A DNA stretch of 64,000 bases from Phaeotremella fagi (GCA_001599715.1 BCHU01000005.1:558001-622000); one strand, 5' to 3'. Counted from the stretch's first letter, positions 26,243 to 38,803 are shown. Translations and numbers: made by a program. The notes: a model not told the origin generated them from the sequence alone.

Positions 26243-29120
26243 ATGCAGAGAGGTTTAATAAGACCAAGATCACCTGGTGACGAAGGTGACGAATTCAGAT
26301 CAAGGGATCATTCAATCCAAAGACAAAGGTTATCAATATCGACGTTTAACAATAATCAATCTCAATCACCCAAACAAACTCTTTCACCTTCCCTTCATCG
26401 TTCCCCCCTCTCCCCTTTCCATTCCCTCGATATCCCAAATTCTCGTGAAAATCCTGTTCCTTCACCAATTGTACATAAAATGGGTCTCCCTCTTCAAGGT
26501 AACGGTAGTGGTAATGGTAACAACACCAACGGATCCATTCCCATGTCAAGTGAACCAGGACCATCTAATTCTAACGGTCACTCAAGTCATAAATCTACAG
26601 ACAATAGAGCCTTATCACCCACCGTCCTTAATCATATCAGATATATAGAACCAGAGGGGTCGTTGATGTATCTCGATGACGCCGATTGGACCGAACACGA
26701 TTCCGAGGTTTGGTCAAATGGTCCCAGACATCTCGAAATTGATGAAAATGTTGTTAGTGAGGTTAAACGACAAGATAATCGATATTCGACAGGGAAGCGG
26801 ATGCCTGTTGAAAGAGAGGAAGTTGCTAGGTTGATGATGCAAGGTTTAAGGGATCTAGGATATCAGTAGGTTGTTAATGACCTGTTGGTAAAGCACCTAC
26901 TAACTTCTTAGTCAATCTGCCGACGTCCTCGAAAAAGAGTCAGGTTTCACCCTAGCCTCTCGTTCAGCTATTGAATTTGAAGCTGCAATACTCGGTGGGA
27001 GATGGTCAGAAGCATTAGGTTTATTACAAGAACTTGGCATTCCCATATCCACCCCATCAGAACCAATCGCCTCATCCTCTAGCAGCGTAGCCTCTGGTAA
27101 AACCAGAGCTAGTGGTAAAGGAACTGTCGCTGAACAAGTTAAATTCTTGATTAGTCAACAGAAATATCTAGAATTATTGGAGAGTGATCAGCAGAAGAGA
27201 GCTTTGGGGGTTTTACGTGGTGAACTAGGACCTGTCACGAAAGAACCTGCTGTTTTACATGGTTTATCTGGGTGGGTTTATAATATTACTTAAGCTGACG
27301 ATGTTAGGTATATGATGTGCTTAGATAGTGATGATTTATATGACAAAGCGTCTTGGGATGGGGCTGCTGGAACGTCTAGACGACGCCTTCTAGAGGCTTT
27401 GCAAGGTAGGTGCTTGTTGAATAATGTGTCTGATAGACAGCGTACATCTCTCCTACCATCATGGTTCCTTCACGTAGACTAGCTACTCTTTTCGATCAAG
27501 CTAGACGCCATCAACAACAGTCGTGCATGTATCACGAGGAAAGCGGACCAACGACTCTATACGTTGATCATGAATGTGCAAGTGGTCATTTCCCAAGTGT
27601 GACCACCCATATTCTTGCCGACCATAACGATGAGATATGGAGAATAGAATGGAGTCCTGATGGAATGATGTTGGCATCTGCTGGAAAGGATAGGACAGTT
27701 GTGGTTTGGCAACTAAAAGTGAGTTTCGAAATCTTTATCTTGCGACTAATACGATTCAGACCCCGAAAGAAAATGGAAGCACACAATACGGGGTGGTTCC
27801 TTTACATCATCTTCGAGAACATCGTGATGCCGTCGATTCGTTGGCGTGGTCACCAGATGGACAACGTTTGGTGACAGGGGCACATAAGACTTTGTATCTT
27901 TGGAATACCAAGGTGGGTCTGGTGTTTGATCAACTCGCTGATCACTTTTAGACTGGTTTACAAATTCCAATGCAAACATCTTCTCTACATGAGGATACTA
28001 TTAGTACGATACACTGGATGCCTAACGGTTTGGAGTTCGTGGTAGCCAGTATGGACAACAGAATGGTATTCTATGTAAGTTGGTTACACTACTTCATCTT
28101 ATCGATATTGACTGCAATCTATTTAGACCGCGGATGGAGCTGTAAACAGGTCATTCTCGTTTAATCAACTCTTAGTCAATGATTTTGTTATCACCCCGGA
28201 TGGAGAACGTATCATCGCAGCTACGACTTCGACGAAAAGACCTTCGATAGAAAATAGATTACAACCTGCCATGTCAGCTCGACCGGCTTTGGATAATGGA
28301 TCCCCTGAGGATGCAGTGTTTAAATTCAAGACGATGGAACATAATTTGATGGTCATCAGGATTTCTGATAAAGAGATATTAGAGTTAGTGCAAAAATTCA
28401 AACATGGTTTACATGACTGATTTTGATGTTCAGCTGCTCGCCTGATCTGTGCTCTGAAATTTCGAGTGTTAAAGTTTCTCATGATGGTCAAAGAGTTCTT
28501 ATCAGTACAGCAGCTCATGTAAGTCTAGTTGTGCTGTCTGGAAATAGCATTCACTTACAGCTCAACGCGATAGGAGGTTCAACTTTGGTCAATCAATCAA
28601 TTGAGATTGATCAGAAGATATAACGGACATGTGCAATCTCAATTCTTGATCAGAAGTTGTTTTGGATCTTCGAAAGATCGATTCGTATTAAGTGGGAGTG
28701 AAGGTCAGTCGAGACATAGCCGGTCGTCGCGATCAATCGGCTGAAATGTGATTAGATGGCCAAGTATACGTCTGGCAACAAAGCTCATCCAACACCGTCG
28801 AAGTACTTTACGGGCATAGTGAAACTGTCAACGCTGTAGCATGGAATCCAATTACTACAAGAAGGTTATTCGCCTCATGCAGTGATGATGCTACGATGTG
28901 AGTTGATAGCTAATTCACTTTTTTGGCAGGAATTGATCATGACTATAGTCGTATTTGGCAACCACCGATTACAGATGAACCTATGGATTTGGGTTTGAAC
29001 GAAAAGGAGAATGGTGATGATGATGATGAGTTGGAGGAAGAAGAGGAGATTGAAGAGAAGGGTGTAGTTGAGGATAATGAAGGTGAAGGTGAGGGTGAAG
29101 ATATGGGGATGGTGTTGTAG
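26243..29120 (+). CDS. GID7: CTLH-WD40 protein of the GID/CTLH E3 ligase (Gid7/WDR26-like)
   Basis: Gid7/WDR26 proteins are scaffold/adaptor subunits of the GID/CTLH ubiquitin ligase that controls gluconeogenic enzymes. It is 806 aa in 11 exons: 26243-26865, 26912-27271, 27308-27405, 27441-27718, 27760-27912, 27952-28074, 28127-28383, 28434-28518, 28574-28703, 28756-28897 and 28949-29120. Order: Ser/Asn-rich N terminus, LisH/CTLH region (VARLMMQGLRDLGYQ, SGFTLASRSAIEFEAAILGG), then WD40 repeats (IEWSPDGMMLASAGKDRTVVVW, AWSPDGQRLVTGAHKTLYLW, YNGHVQSQ, YGHSETVNAVAWNP) and a Glu-rich tail of about 45 residues. The start is uncertain: the ATG at 26243 overlaps a good splice acceptor, and the next in-frame ATG is near 26480. 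Fold assignment is firm; the N terminus is not. Confidence 0.9.
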
Positions 29121-29469
29121 ATGTATGTATAATGCTGTTGTTGTAGTTGTAATTTATCGTATCACTTGTGCCACTCTCACCGCTTTTAATTTGCTCGGTT
29201 AACTCGGACCGTCATAGTGTGATAGTATGAGATATTGAGGGTGCTTGGCATGGAACGACGAGGTTCAGGACAGGAAAAGAAGGTGAAGATGAACAAGGTG
29301 CATAGCATTCATTCATTCATTCATTCCATCTACTTCATATACTGTTTATACCATACACACATCGTTGATCGTTGATCGATCCTGTACCAAGTATACAGTA
29401 CCTGTAAAACTAGAATACTTGTAGAACAACGTCTAACTCCGAAACTTATCCTTGTACCAATCCATCAAA
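29121..29469. other. Intergenic with (CATT)5 repeat
   Basis: The 3' flank of the GID7-like gene and the leader of the next gene lie here. The simple repeat (CATT)5 is at 29306-29325, about 145 bp before the next ATG. Confidence 0.55.
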
Positions 29470-30450
29470 ATGTCTTCAAACCCAGCAACCCCAACCTCCT
29501 CAACACCAAGTATAGCGACAACATCCACCAACCCCTTCACAGTGACTTCCGGAGCACCGTAAGTCCATCCCCCTACCCTCCTCTTCTGAACTCAAAACTA
29601 ATTACAAAAACCCGATCCAGCTCCTCATCCCTCTACCTCTTCACCTTCCTAATAACCATCCTAGTCCTCGGTCTAATCTCCGCCGCCCTTTTGTTCAGGG
29701 GATACATCGTTCGAAGAAGATTCCAACGTCGAGTAGCGGAAGCTATAGCCAGGGGTGAACCCCTACCCACGGAGAGTTATGGGATTTTCGGAATGATGAA
29801 TGGGAATGGTGGTCCTGGTGGTGTCGGTGGTGCAGCTGCTGCGGCTAGAGCTAAGAAGAATACGGTGTTGGGTCCGAGACCTGAAGTTTATTCTGTTGAG
29901 ATGTTGAAGGACGGTTATGGATGGGATGAAGAGAAGGGTTTGATGGATGATTGGGAAGGGATTAATGTGGGTTTCACAAAGTCCACTTTCCTTCTTTACT
30001 AACCCAAACGTCTAGCCGGTCGCATTACATTCAATCAAAGATTTCGAAATCCCCGTAACCCAAACACCGCTCGCTTTCCCAATCATCCCAGAACTAACTC
30101 CATTACAATATATCCGTTCACTCCTCTCCATGCGTGGTTATCCAGCTATCCCAGCCGCATCCCAACCACAACCAGCGGCTGCGGCAGCGGCAGCGACAGC
30201 GACGACTGAGGTAGAACCTAAAGAAATGGAGGTTCCATCCGTGGGAGAGGAGATTGTAGTTGGGGTGATTATAGCTTTACCGTCTGAGGATCAATTTAGT
30301 TGGGAGAAAGAGGATGAAGAGGATGATAATGAGGTTCCATTGGTTTGTTTGGGTTTGGTTAATTATACCGTTGGAAGGGGGAGTTTGGACAGTATCACCG
30401 GAGGTACAACTCCAAGTCGTGCTTCGACCTCTGGTATTGAAGGGGTTTAA
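29470..30450 (+). CDS. Unrecognised single-pass membrane protein
   Basis: I do not recognise this 289-aa protein. Exons: 29470-29558, 29621-29966 and 30016-30450. A Ser/Thr/Pro-rich N terminus of about 30 residues is followed by one strong transmembrane helix near 33-58 (LYLFTFLITILVLGLISAAL) and then by positively charged RGYIVRRRFQRR. The rest is soluble: a Gly/Ala-rich loop, a segment ending LTPLQYIRSLLSMRGYPAIPA, an Ala/Gln low-complexity run and a Glu-rich C terminus. The positive-inside charge pattern predicts an extracytosolic N terminus and cytosolic C terminus. All three exons join in frame at consensus splice sites, so the gene model is good even without a function. Confidence 0.8.
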
Positions 30451-31045
30451 AATCTAGATGATTAGAGGGGAGATTCTATCAGAAGACGGGTTTTGTTGGG
30501 AAGTCATGGGTTGGGTCTGTTAGTTGGATTTATATTAGATGATTAAATTGACTGGTTTGATTTTTCGTCTTGTCATACGTTTATTTGTAACAATCGGTCT
30601 GATTGGAAATTGTATTAGAGTTTGAGAATAGGAATCAGAATTTTGATACTGTGTCGTATTCATTGGTAAAATAGAGATCTTACATGAATGGAAGTAATCG
30701 CAACTGCAACCGCATCTGCAAATGGTGATGTCGTTACAATGTTTTCAATGCATTTATTCAACAATAACAATAAAGAAGTAAAAGCTTTTTTGTAATTATG
30801 AGATAATTTGTATTTTTGTTTTGATTTGGATTTGATTCATTTAGATGAAACATGTTCGTGAGATGAGTTATATGATGATATTTAATTTTTTGTGTATGAG
30901 ATAGAAATGAGAAAAGGGAAAGGGAAAAACAGGAAAAGGGTTGATGTGACGAGACTCGTTTATGAAATTCTAGTTTTATATTTTACTTTTAGATAAAGAA
31001 AACCAATCCTAAGACTCCCACAACACCACCATCCCCTCTCTAAAC
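30451..31045. other. Convergent 3' intergenic region
   Basis: This 595-bp AT-rich spacer lies between two genes that converge. I see only presumed polyadenylation regions. Confidence 0.5.
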
Positions 31046-32831
31046 TTAAGCAGCAACACCAAACATTTGATCAAGAGTTTGACTGGCTTTTTTGATTTGA
31101 TCCATTCGTTTCTGTTTTTCAATTTCTGCTGAATCCGCACCGTGACCATTAGAATTCTTCACTCCATTAGTTAAAATCCCATTGGTAGCTCCGTTGTTCA
31201 ATTTTATCGGTGAGATCTGACCATTCCCATTGATCTGTTTAGGGTTCTTGATCCACGAAGGAGTGATCGTGGCGTTCTCGATTATTCTTGGTGAAAGAGA
31301 TTTTTTTTCTTCGCGTGAACGTTCACGTTCACGTTGATGGATTAATTGACCTTCATCAGATCTTCTTCTTTCAGATCTACCCTCTCTGTTTTCACGGATA
31401 TCACGTCGATTCCTACTTCGACTTGGACCTTCTTCTCTACGAGTCGAACCTGATCGAGATCTATCTCCAGAGATCAAATGTCCGTTACCACCTTGTAAGA
31501 TGAATCCTGATCCTGAATGATTACCAGAAGTGGTTCTAGACATTTCAACAGATGTTTGTCCAGCACCGTTGATCTCTCCATGTCGATCTCTTGATCTACC
31601 TCTTCCTCTTCTTTCTAGATTTAGATTAGAATTTTGATTGATGGTGTTAGGCGAAGGTGGTAGAGGTGCGATGATTGTTGATGCACCTCTGGATATTGAT
31701 TGGGGTGCACCACCCGTTGGTCCTGATCCTATATCAGAAAATCTGATTTGTTGTCTTTCGTGAATACCTTGACCAGCTGACGCTCTTCTAGAAGAAGACG
31801 CTATAGAAGTAGGTACCCTACTTTCTGTTGGTGGTAAAGCTGAAAACAATGGGTTATGTCTATCTTTAGGTGAAGGCGGTATCGGGTCCGAACGTGATCT
31901 CGATAACAACGATGTCCCACCACCGATGATACTTGATATTGTTTTATATTGATCTTGAGGTATAGGAGTTCCGTTTCCAGAGATTGATTTATGGTTGTGA
32001 TTGTTGGAATTGTTTATGGTAGGGATGGCGGATTCAGAGACGATTCGATGAGCTCTATCGTCAAGAGGTTTCATTGATGGTGAATCTAGAGCTAATCTTG
32101 AGAATCCTGAATCTAATTCACGTTCTCTTGATGAAGGTCTACCACGATGATTCGCTGGTTTACCACAAGCACATCTTGGAAGGAGAGCGTTTGGTGAAGT
32201 AACACTGTTAACCGCACTTGGTTTACGTCCGAAACGAAGTGTATCTATCGAAGTACCAGTTGGATAAACCGTCGAACCATGAGACGGGATTGGTTGTGAG
32301 ACTATAGGTTGTTGTTTGTTTTGATGAAGTGAAGGTATTTTAACAGGTACACTACCTGGGAAAGCTAGATGATGAACGTTTGAACTCGAATGAGGATAAG
32401 CAGGTGGTGGTAAATTGAAAACCTCTTTCTGAGGTGAATCAGATGCAGACGGATTCGTACGTGGCGATTGAAGAGGTGAAGATGTTATCGAAGATGAACT
32501 TGATGAATCGCCGTTTGAAAGATGAGCAGGTAGATTTGGTGAGGGCGATATTTGATGGACAGGTCTGACTAATGGGGAGAGTGATATTGGTAGTTGTGAA
32601 GTAAGTTTGATGGGGGCTGGTGATGCTTTGACTGCTGGTGAAGCAGAACCTTTATCTTGGAGTCGACATTCGGATGAACAGTAGAGTCTATGAATAAGTT
32701 TTAGCTTTTATTCGACGATCATACAATGGGAATCGAACTCACCCTCGACAAGGTTGTTGACACATGAAGCATCTTTCAAAATCCTCTTCAAACATTTTAC
32801 GAAAAGCAATAGGTGAAGGCTGTAGATTCAT
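31046..32831 (-). CDS. ECL1-like (life-span regulatory factor) zinc protein
   Basis: The Ecl1 family comprises small fungal proteins linked to extension of chronological life span and to zinc/sulfur stress responses. The model is 576 aa in two exons: 32743-32831 and 31046-32687. The conserved module is N-terminal: ERCFMCQQPC, then LYCSSECRLQD across the intron, the CxxC...CxxxC zinc pattern of the family. A second Cys pair, RCACGKP, lies near residue 220. The remainder is Ser/Pro-rich disorder with an Arg/Ser/Glu-rich (RS-like) stretch near residues 390-470. The start MNLQPSPIAF at 32831 is in frame with a second Met 12 codons later. It is much longer than the yeast members (about 80-200 aa), so only the N-terminal domain supports the name. 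Confidence 0.8.
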
Positions 32832-34774
32832 GATTAGAAAAAAGGTTTGAATTGAAGTTTTTGAGCGTTTTTTTTTTTGGGTGCGAGTAGAAAATTTTGT
32901 AATGGAATGAAGAGAGAAAATGGTTAATCCAACTCACAGATATTTAAGTACCACGATATGAACCCAATTTCTAGTCCCGATAGGTTACACTCCGCAAGTC
33001 CGTTCAAAGAAATGACGACCGAAACTCAGCAAGCTATCTAACTATCCCCTTGATATGAAAATTAAGAATTCAATTCCAGCTCCGTCCCAACAGCCAAATA
33101 CTGACTAAACGAGTTGATTTTCACCAAACGACGGAGATTGAATCTATTCTGTGATGAATATGAACAATGGGTAACAGTGAATTGAATGAGGTTCTGAGGA
33201 TTTTTTTTGGCTGAATGAGTTTGAAAAACGTGTTTCGATATTCTATTTTCAAAGGATTGACAATTTAGTCGAATCTCCGATGTTTTCGTTTCGAGTCAAA
33301 CGTTGGATCCAAAGATGACGTTCTAAAGGCGGCGAGTGAAATTGAAACCTTTCGGGTCGAATATGATAATCCTTTCTAATCTGATAAAAAAACGATGATG
33401 ATAGAACTAAAGATGGTTTTGTTGCTTTGAGTCGGCCGAAGAAAACTGAATGCGAATGCGATGAAACTTGGCGAAATTTGTCGGAGATGATGATGATGTT
33501 GTTGTTGTTGTCTATGCTAATGAGTATGAGTTACAAAATAAAAATGAAGAAAATAAAATAAAATAAATAAAGCAGCCCAGTTGAGTTTAAATTAAATAAA
33601 AATGAAAAGTAAAGAAATAAAAAAAGGTAAATGAGGATTGATTGCGTTGACCGGTCAGTGTCGAAAAGTTAAAAAATGACGTGCAAAGGGGGTTTGGGCG
33701 TTGTAAGGGGGTAAAAAGTCGTAGGGGGGTGTTTGAATTTGGTTGTTATATTATTGTTGAAGTTGAATAAGATCTCGCACCAACGTATGCACGACCCCGT
33801 TTCAACTCCTTCAAAGCAATGCAAAAGCAACACGTTCCCCCCCCAAAAGCAGTATCCATATAAACCAACACGTCGTTAAGGATTTTTTTGATTTTCCTTT
33901 CGTTTATTGATTTGCCACGGAATAAAAAAAAAAATTGTTCTCGAGCACGTTCCTCGGGTATCAAGACTTTTTAACTTACCTTAACTTTATATTGTTGGAT
34001 GTTGATGTTTGAGTAGATGAATGCATTACATTTCTTTTTTTTTTCTCTAAGATTACATAGCAATCACTGTACGTTATCTATGAGTTATTTTAAAATTTCC
34101 TTCTTCTTTTGAATAAAACAAAGATAGCGCAATCTGGAGGGCGTAGCTGGTTGGTTAATTGACCTTGCATTTGCCGATCTGCGCCCTAGCTGTAGAAAAT
34201 CGACTCGCTCAGAGTAAATTTGCCACTTTGGTTATATTTATGACGTCGTACGTAGCTACGCGTCTTGGTAAGTTCCAAGTGATACAAGTGATTGCGTATT
34301 CTGCTGTAACCCCATTGCAACTGGGTCTGGCTTCCTTCTTAAAAGAGTCTGTACCCGCGGTACCTTTTAAGTCTCTTTGGTATTCCTATTCAGTCGATTC
34401 CAAGTACATACTCTCGGTTGTACCACGATTTCGAATCAAACTTACTTATCTCAGTATTCTCTTAGCAGCATAACCGAGGGTTTCCCACTTGCTACGTTCA
34501 TAAAGATTCATGACATCTGCGTGTCTGGGTAACTGACTGTGGGTTTGACATGTGAATTCTCACATGCATTAACTTAGCTGTCCTTCTGTCTGTCTTGGAG
34601 ATTGTAATTCTGTAGTTGCGATAAGGGATTAATTATGACTCATTTTATTAGACGGAAGTATTTTTATCAGTCAAGTCGAGTATTTCGAGATAAAGACGAG
34701 TTTGAGTTGAATTGCATCGTAGAAGCAGAAAAGAAAAGGTTGATCGACTCACTTATCACTCACACCACTGGTAC
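32832..34774. other. Divergent intergenic region ECL1-like / HTS1
   Basis: This stretch of 1.9 kb has no supportable gene. It holds AT-rich and A-rich patches (about 33,530-33,630) and a CCCCCC/GGGG-rich patch near 33,700-33,850. The open frame at 34159-34473 (plus) lacks recognisable features and flanking splice sites. Confidence 0.5.
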
Positions 34775-36884
34775 ATGATTAGAAAGTACAACACTTTATA
34801 CAGAAGTATATACCCAGCAACATCATTATATAAATCTATTCATCCAAATCAACCCATACACTTTCGTACAATGTCTTCATCAACCTCAACCCCATCTGCA
34901 ACCTCAATAGCAGACAGAATATCAGCTCTTCAATCCGAAATCAAAGCCTTAAAAATAGCCAAACAAGATGCCTCCTCCCAAGTAGAAGAGATGAAACAAC
35001 TCAAAGAATCCTTAACAAAATTAAACAAAGACGATCCCAAAAATTCATCGTCGTCAGGGTTAACTCTGAAAACTCCAAAGGGTACAATAGATCATAAACC
35101 AGCTGCAACTTTGTTACGCAAAAAAATCTTCAACACTTTGGAAGGGATCTTTGTTAAACATGGTGGAAGTACTATCGATACACCTGTTTTTGAACTTAAA
35201 GAGATTTTGGCTGGGAAATATGGTGAAGATTCTAAATTGATTTATGATCTTCAGGATCAAGGTGGTGAACTTTGTTCTTTGAGATATGATTTGACTGTAG
35301 GTTTTCAGTTATGATTCCGATCGTCGAGATACATGAAATAACTGAGTCTTCTTTTTAGGTCCCCTTCGCTCGTTATCTTGCTATGAACGGTGTGGTTTCA
35401 ATGAAAAGATTCCACATAGGTAAAGTTTACAGAAGAGATCAACCTGTCATGAGTAAAGGTAGAATGAGAGAATTTTATCAATGCGTAGGTGGACGTTTTA
35501 CAAGACCATTTATCTAGGGATTTAACATTTTGCTGTAGGACTTTGATATCGCTGGAAGTTACGATCCAATGGTTCCAGACGCCGAAATCCTTTCCATCCT
35601 TTGTGAAGCTTTGACTGCACTTGAAATCGGTGATTTCACCGTGAAGGTAGGTTTAGCTAAGGCATACAGAATCAAAATTAGCTAACAGTACCTCAGATCA
35701 ATCACCGTAAGATTCTTGATGGAATCTTCGAACTTGCCGGTGTACCAGCCGACAAAACACGAGCGATTTCTTCTGCTGTTGATAAATTAGATAAAGCTCC
35801 TTGGGCTGAGGTCAAAAAGGAAATGGTCGCTGAGAAAGGATTAGATGAAAGTATCGCTGATAAGATTGGAGAGTATGTTGGGCTGAAAGGTGAGTTCCGA
35901 AAATGTTATCTTTCAAAGGCAGATTGAACTGATCTGGATCCAGGTCCCGCTCTGGAGGTTCTTGCAAAATTACAATCAGATGATAACCTCATGGGAATCG
36001 TTTCTGCTAAAGCTGGTTTGGCTGATATGGAATTGTTATTCTCTTATCTTGAGGTTTATGGAGTTCTCAATAAGGTAGGTATCTCTTACGCCCGTGTATG
36101 CGCTCTACCTAACCGTTTTTAGATGAGTTTCGACATGTCCTTGGCTCGTGGATTAGACTACTACACGGGAATTATCTATGAAGCTATCCACGATGCATCA
36201 GCTCCTACATCTGTTTCCCCAAATCCACCAGTCCCATCAACCGACTCAACCTCAACCTCTACCTCCGCCAAACCCAAAAAATCAGCTAAACCCTCAGCAT
36301 CAACGACCAACGAAGATGGAATCGACGAATCCGCAATCGGAGTAGGTTCAATAGCAGCTGGCGGAAGATACGATAATCTCGTTGGAATGTTCTCCGAAGC
36401 AGCTGGAAACAAACGTGATCAAGTTCCTTGTGTTGGAGTTTCCGTCGGTGTGGAACGTGTTTACAGTATCATGGAAATGAGAAGACGGGGAACGAACGAT
36501 AAAGCTCGGGGGAAGGAGACTGAAGTTTTCGTTTTGAGTTTAGGTGATGGATTGCTGAAAGAACGTATGGGATTCGCTAAAATGCTTTGGGACGCTGGGA
36601 TCAAGGTGAGTCCATTTGATGTCTCATTTCCAATGTCGAATTGAGATGTATACTCATTGGGTGGTTAGGCCGAATTCACGTACAAAGTCAAACCTAAAAC
36701 TCCTGCTCAATGGAAAGCGGCTGATGACGATCAAGTTCCGTTTGTCGCTATTCTGGCTCCTACCGAGTTGGCTAATGGGATTGTTAGGATTAAGGCTCAG
36801 GTTGGGAAGGATAGTGCTGGGGATGATAAGGGGGAAGAAGTTGCTTTGGGGGATGTTGTTAGTTGGTTGAAAGAGAGGTTGTAG
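34775..36884 (+). CDS. HTS1: Histidyl-tRNA synthetase (cytosolic and probable mitochondrial forms)
   Basis: This class II synthetase charges tRNA-His. Exons: 34775-35296, 35359-35484, 35539-35646, 35697-35889, 35944-36074, 36123-36605 and 36669-36884. From the ATG at 34871 it is 560 aa (MSSSTSTPS...); from the upstream in-frame ATG at 34775 it is 592 aa and gains a Lys/Arg/Tyr/Ser-rich, acid-free leader that looks like a mitochondrial presequence. An N-terminal WHEP-like coiled helix (about residues 12-50 of the short form) is followed by motif 1/2 blocks ([39 protein letters not shown]), the His-specific [12 protein letters not shown], and motif 3 around [11 protein letters not shown] and [12 protein letters not shown], then the anticodon-binding domain. 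A Ser/Thr/Lys-rich insert of about 40 residues sits between the His-specific motif and motif 3. Yeast HTS1 uses the same two-start logic. Confidence 0.95.
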
Positions 36885-37048
36885 AGTGTGTAGATGGTCT
36901 ATGCATGAGATGATGATTGGAGTTGAGTCAACCGCCACTTGGATCTTGATCAACGTTGAATGATTCTCTCTTTTCTTTCTGTTCTTCTCTTTCAACTAAA
37001 TTTGATATAATATACTTCTACGTGATACACCCTCATTCCCCTCTCAAG

Positions 37049-38638
37049 ATGCTATCATCAGAGATCAATCCCCTGGTTGAAGTGAGTTGACAGGTCTTGA
37101 TAAGAAGCTGACACTATCAGAGTTGGATCGCGACTGCGGATGGAAGAAGATTTAGTAAGTTGAATGATCCCTTTGAGACTCGTTTAGTGATTTTGACATT
37201 CGTTTTTTTTAAGTTGAACATAGTATCGAGTATAAGGGAGTTGATGAGGAAGGTTATCCTGTTGTTGAATGTTGGTTGGAATGCGAAGAGGGGACGGTGG
37301 GTGTTTGCTTTTGATAATTTTTCAGTTCAATTGGTAAACTTGAATCAGAATTTTGTCATTCAATCGAAGAGACTCACCAAACGTCGATACCCTCCAGGAA
37401 TTCAGATGAGATTCCGCTTTGATAATTCAGTAGAAGTCAGACGAGCGTGGACGAAAGAAGATTCAACTCAACCACTCCGTACTGTTTCAGAGCAACGTGG
37501 TAATGAAGTTTTTTCCTGTCCCTTGAGATTTCAACCATTGGTAAGTTTGAATACATCAATAAACAACGGGGGTTTAACCATTGATGCTGAGTGCCGATAG
37601 ACTCAAGAGGACATTACCGAAAATGGAGTAAAAGATGCAAACTTTGGGACCATCTCTTTGTGTTTGACTGAAGGTAAATATAAGAAGAGTGGGGTTTCTA
37701 TCAAAAGTGAGATGAATGAGAGAAAGAATGAGAAGAAGTCAGAGACATTGTTAAAGCAAGTAATATTTGATTTTGGTCACTTGCACTGATCTGAGACAAC
37801 ACAGGATTGGTTCCACCGTTCAGTAAGTCAGTCATTAATTACTTTCCTGCAGAGTGTCTGACTGATTATATGATGATCTGTAGTTTGGGAGAGGGGATTC
37901 TCCGAACTCCTAATCAATCGTTCCAATTCACGGAGGCTAATTCCAACAGTGAGGTCTGTCGTTTCGTTTGGAAAGTGAGTCCAGTCGATACTGGTAAAGT
38001 CATCGACTCATTCAATACTGTTTATAGTATCGTACTAGAGAAAAACTCATGGCGCTTAATATCATCCGTACGATATTGATGCAATGTGTTCAGACTAAAC
38101 TAGTTCTAATAGCCCGTACTGAGGAATACGACCGACTCATACAATCGCAACGCTCTCGAAATCGAAACCCCACTAGCCATGCTGATTCAAGTGAAGACGA
38201 TGACGATGAAGTTGATGATGGTGAAGATGTTAAACTGATTGAAAAATCTAACATTTCCGAAAATGAAGAAGAGGAATCATCACCAGACGAAGAAGAAGAA
38301 GATCTAGAAAAACAAAAGAAAGCTGTCGAAGAGGAAATCAGGACCCAAGCTAGATTGGAAGAATTGAGAAAAGAAGCCCTGGAGATGGAGGTGAGTCAGC
38401 TTCCTCTTGATGGTGTGAGGTTGTTAATTGAATTCTACAGAACCGATTAGCCGATCAAAAGGAAAAACGAAAGGCCGAAGACGAAAACCGAAGAAATAAG
38501 AAAATCAAGAAATCTGGGAAATTCGGGAGATCAATCAAGAATCCTGTTGATTTGACTATTTCAGATGATGAGGAGGCTGGAGGTAATGGTGTCGCGGGAC
38601 CTGGACCTAGAACTATGGTTAAGAAGGAGTTGATGTAG
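37049..38638 (+). CDS. Array paralogue 1 of 10 (DUF7918-like, SIM/SUMO-tail)
   Basis: 373 aa in ten exons: 37049-37081, 37121-37154, 37214-37296, 37349-37540, 37601-37755, 37805-37822, 37884-37974, 38028-38067, 38113-38390 and 38441-38638. Function is unknown. Residues 1-215 form the shared domain (ESWIATADGRRF, ECWLECEEGT, NFGTISLCL, EVCRFVWK). An acidic linker with SSEDDDDEVDDG and a Glu/Lys-rich coiled-coil-like stretch follow. The tail reads NPVDLTISDDE, then GPGPRTMVKKEL: a VDLT-type SUMO-interaction motif with acidic flank, then a psi-K-x-E acceptor. Intron 5 starts with GC (37756, gcaagt) instead of GT. It begins only 165 bp after the HTS1 stop codon, so it marks the left edge of the array. 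The ATG at 37049 gives the N terminus MLSSE shared with copy 2. Confidence 0.87.
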
Positions 38639-38716
38639 ATGCATGTACGACTGATGAAGTGTATGTACTGTGCGTTGTACTGTAGTTTTCAGTCTGGATT
38701 TGTGGCCCGAGCGCGA

Positions 38717-38726
38717 GTGTTTCAAG
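38717..38726 (+). promoter_or_regulatory. Shared upstream motif GTGTTTCAAG (before copy 2)
   Basis: GTGTTTCAAG lies 87 bp before the copy 2 ATG, preceded by GGCCCGAGCG. The same decamer recurs before copies 3 and 4 and in degenerate form before copy 5 at similar distances, which suggests a duplicated promoter or upstream-terminator element. Its role is inferred from position only. Confidence 0.5.
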
Positions 38727-38803
38727 CCAAAGTGGCCATTTAATAATTTAGGCATGTTCGCATTTCTACTTCCATTTTAACAATCTGATTCATTCATGGT
38801 ACG

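Noticed and set aside
34159..34473. Plus-strand 104-codon open frame in the ECL1-like/HTS1 spacer
   Set aside because: Non-ATG or unsupported start, no recognisable motif, no flanking exons.
34712..34774. An even longer HTS1 N terminus
   Set aside because: The upstream in-frame codon is TTG; the first ATG is 34775.
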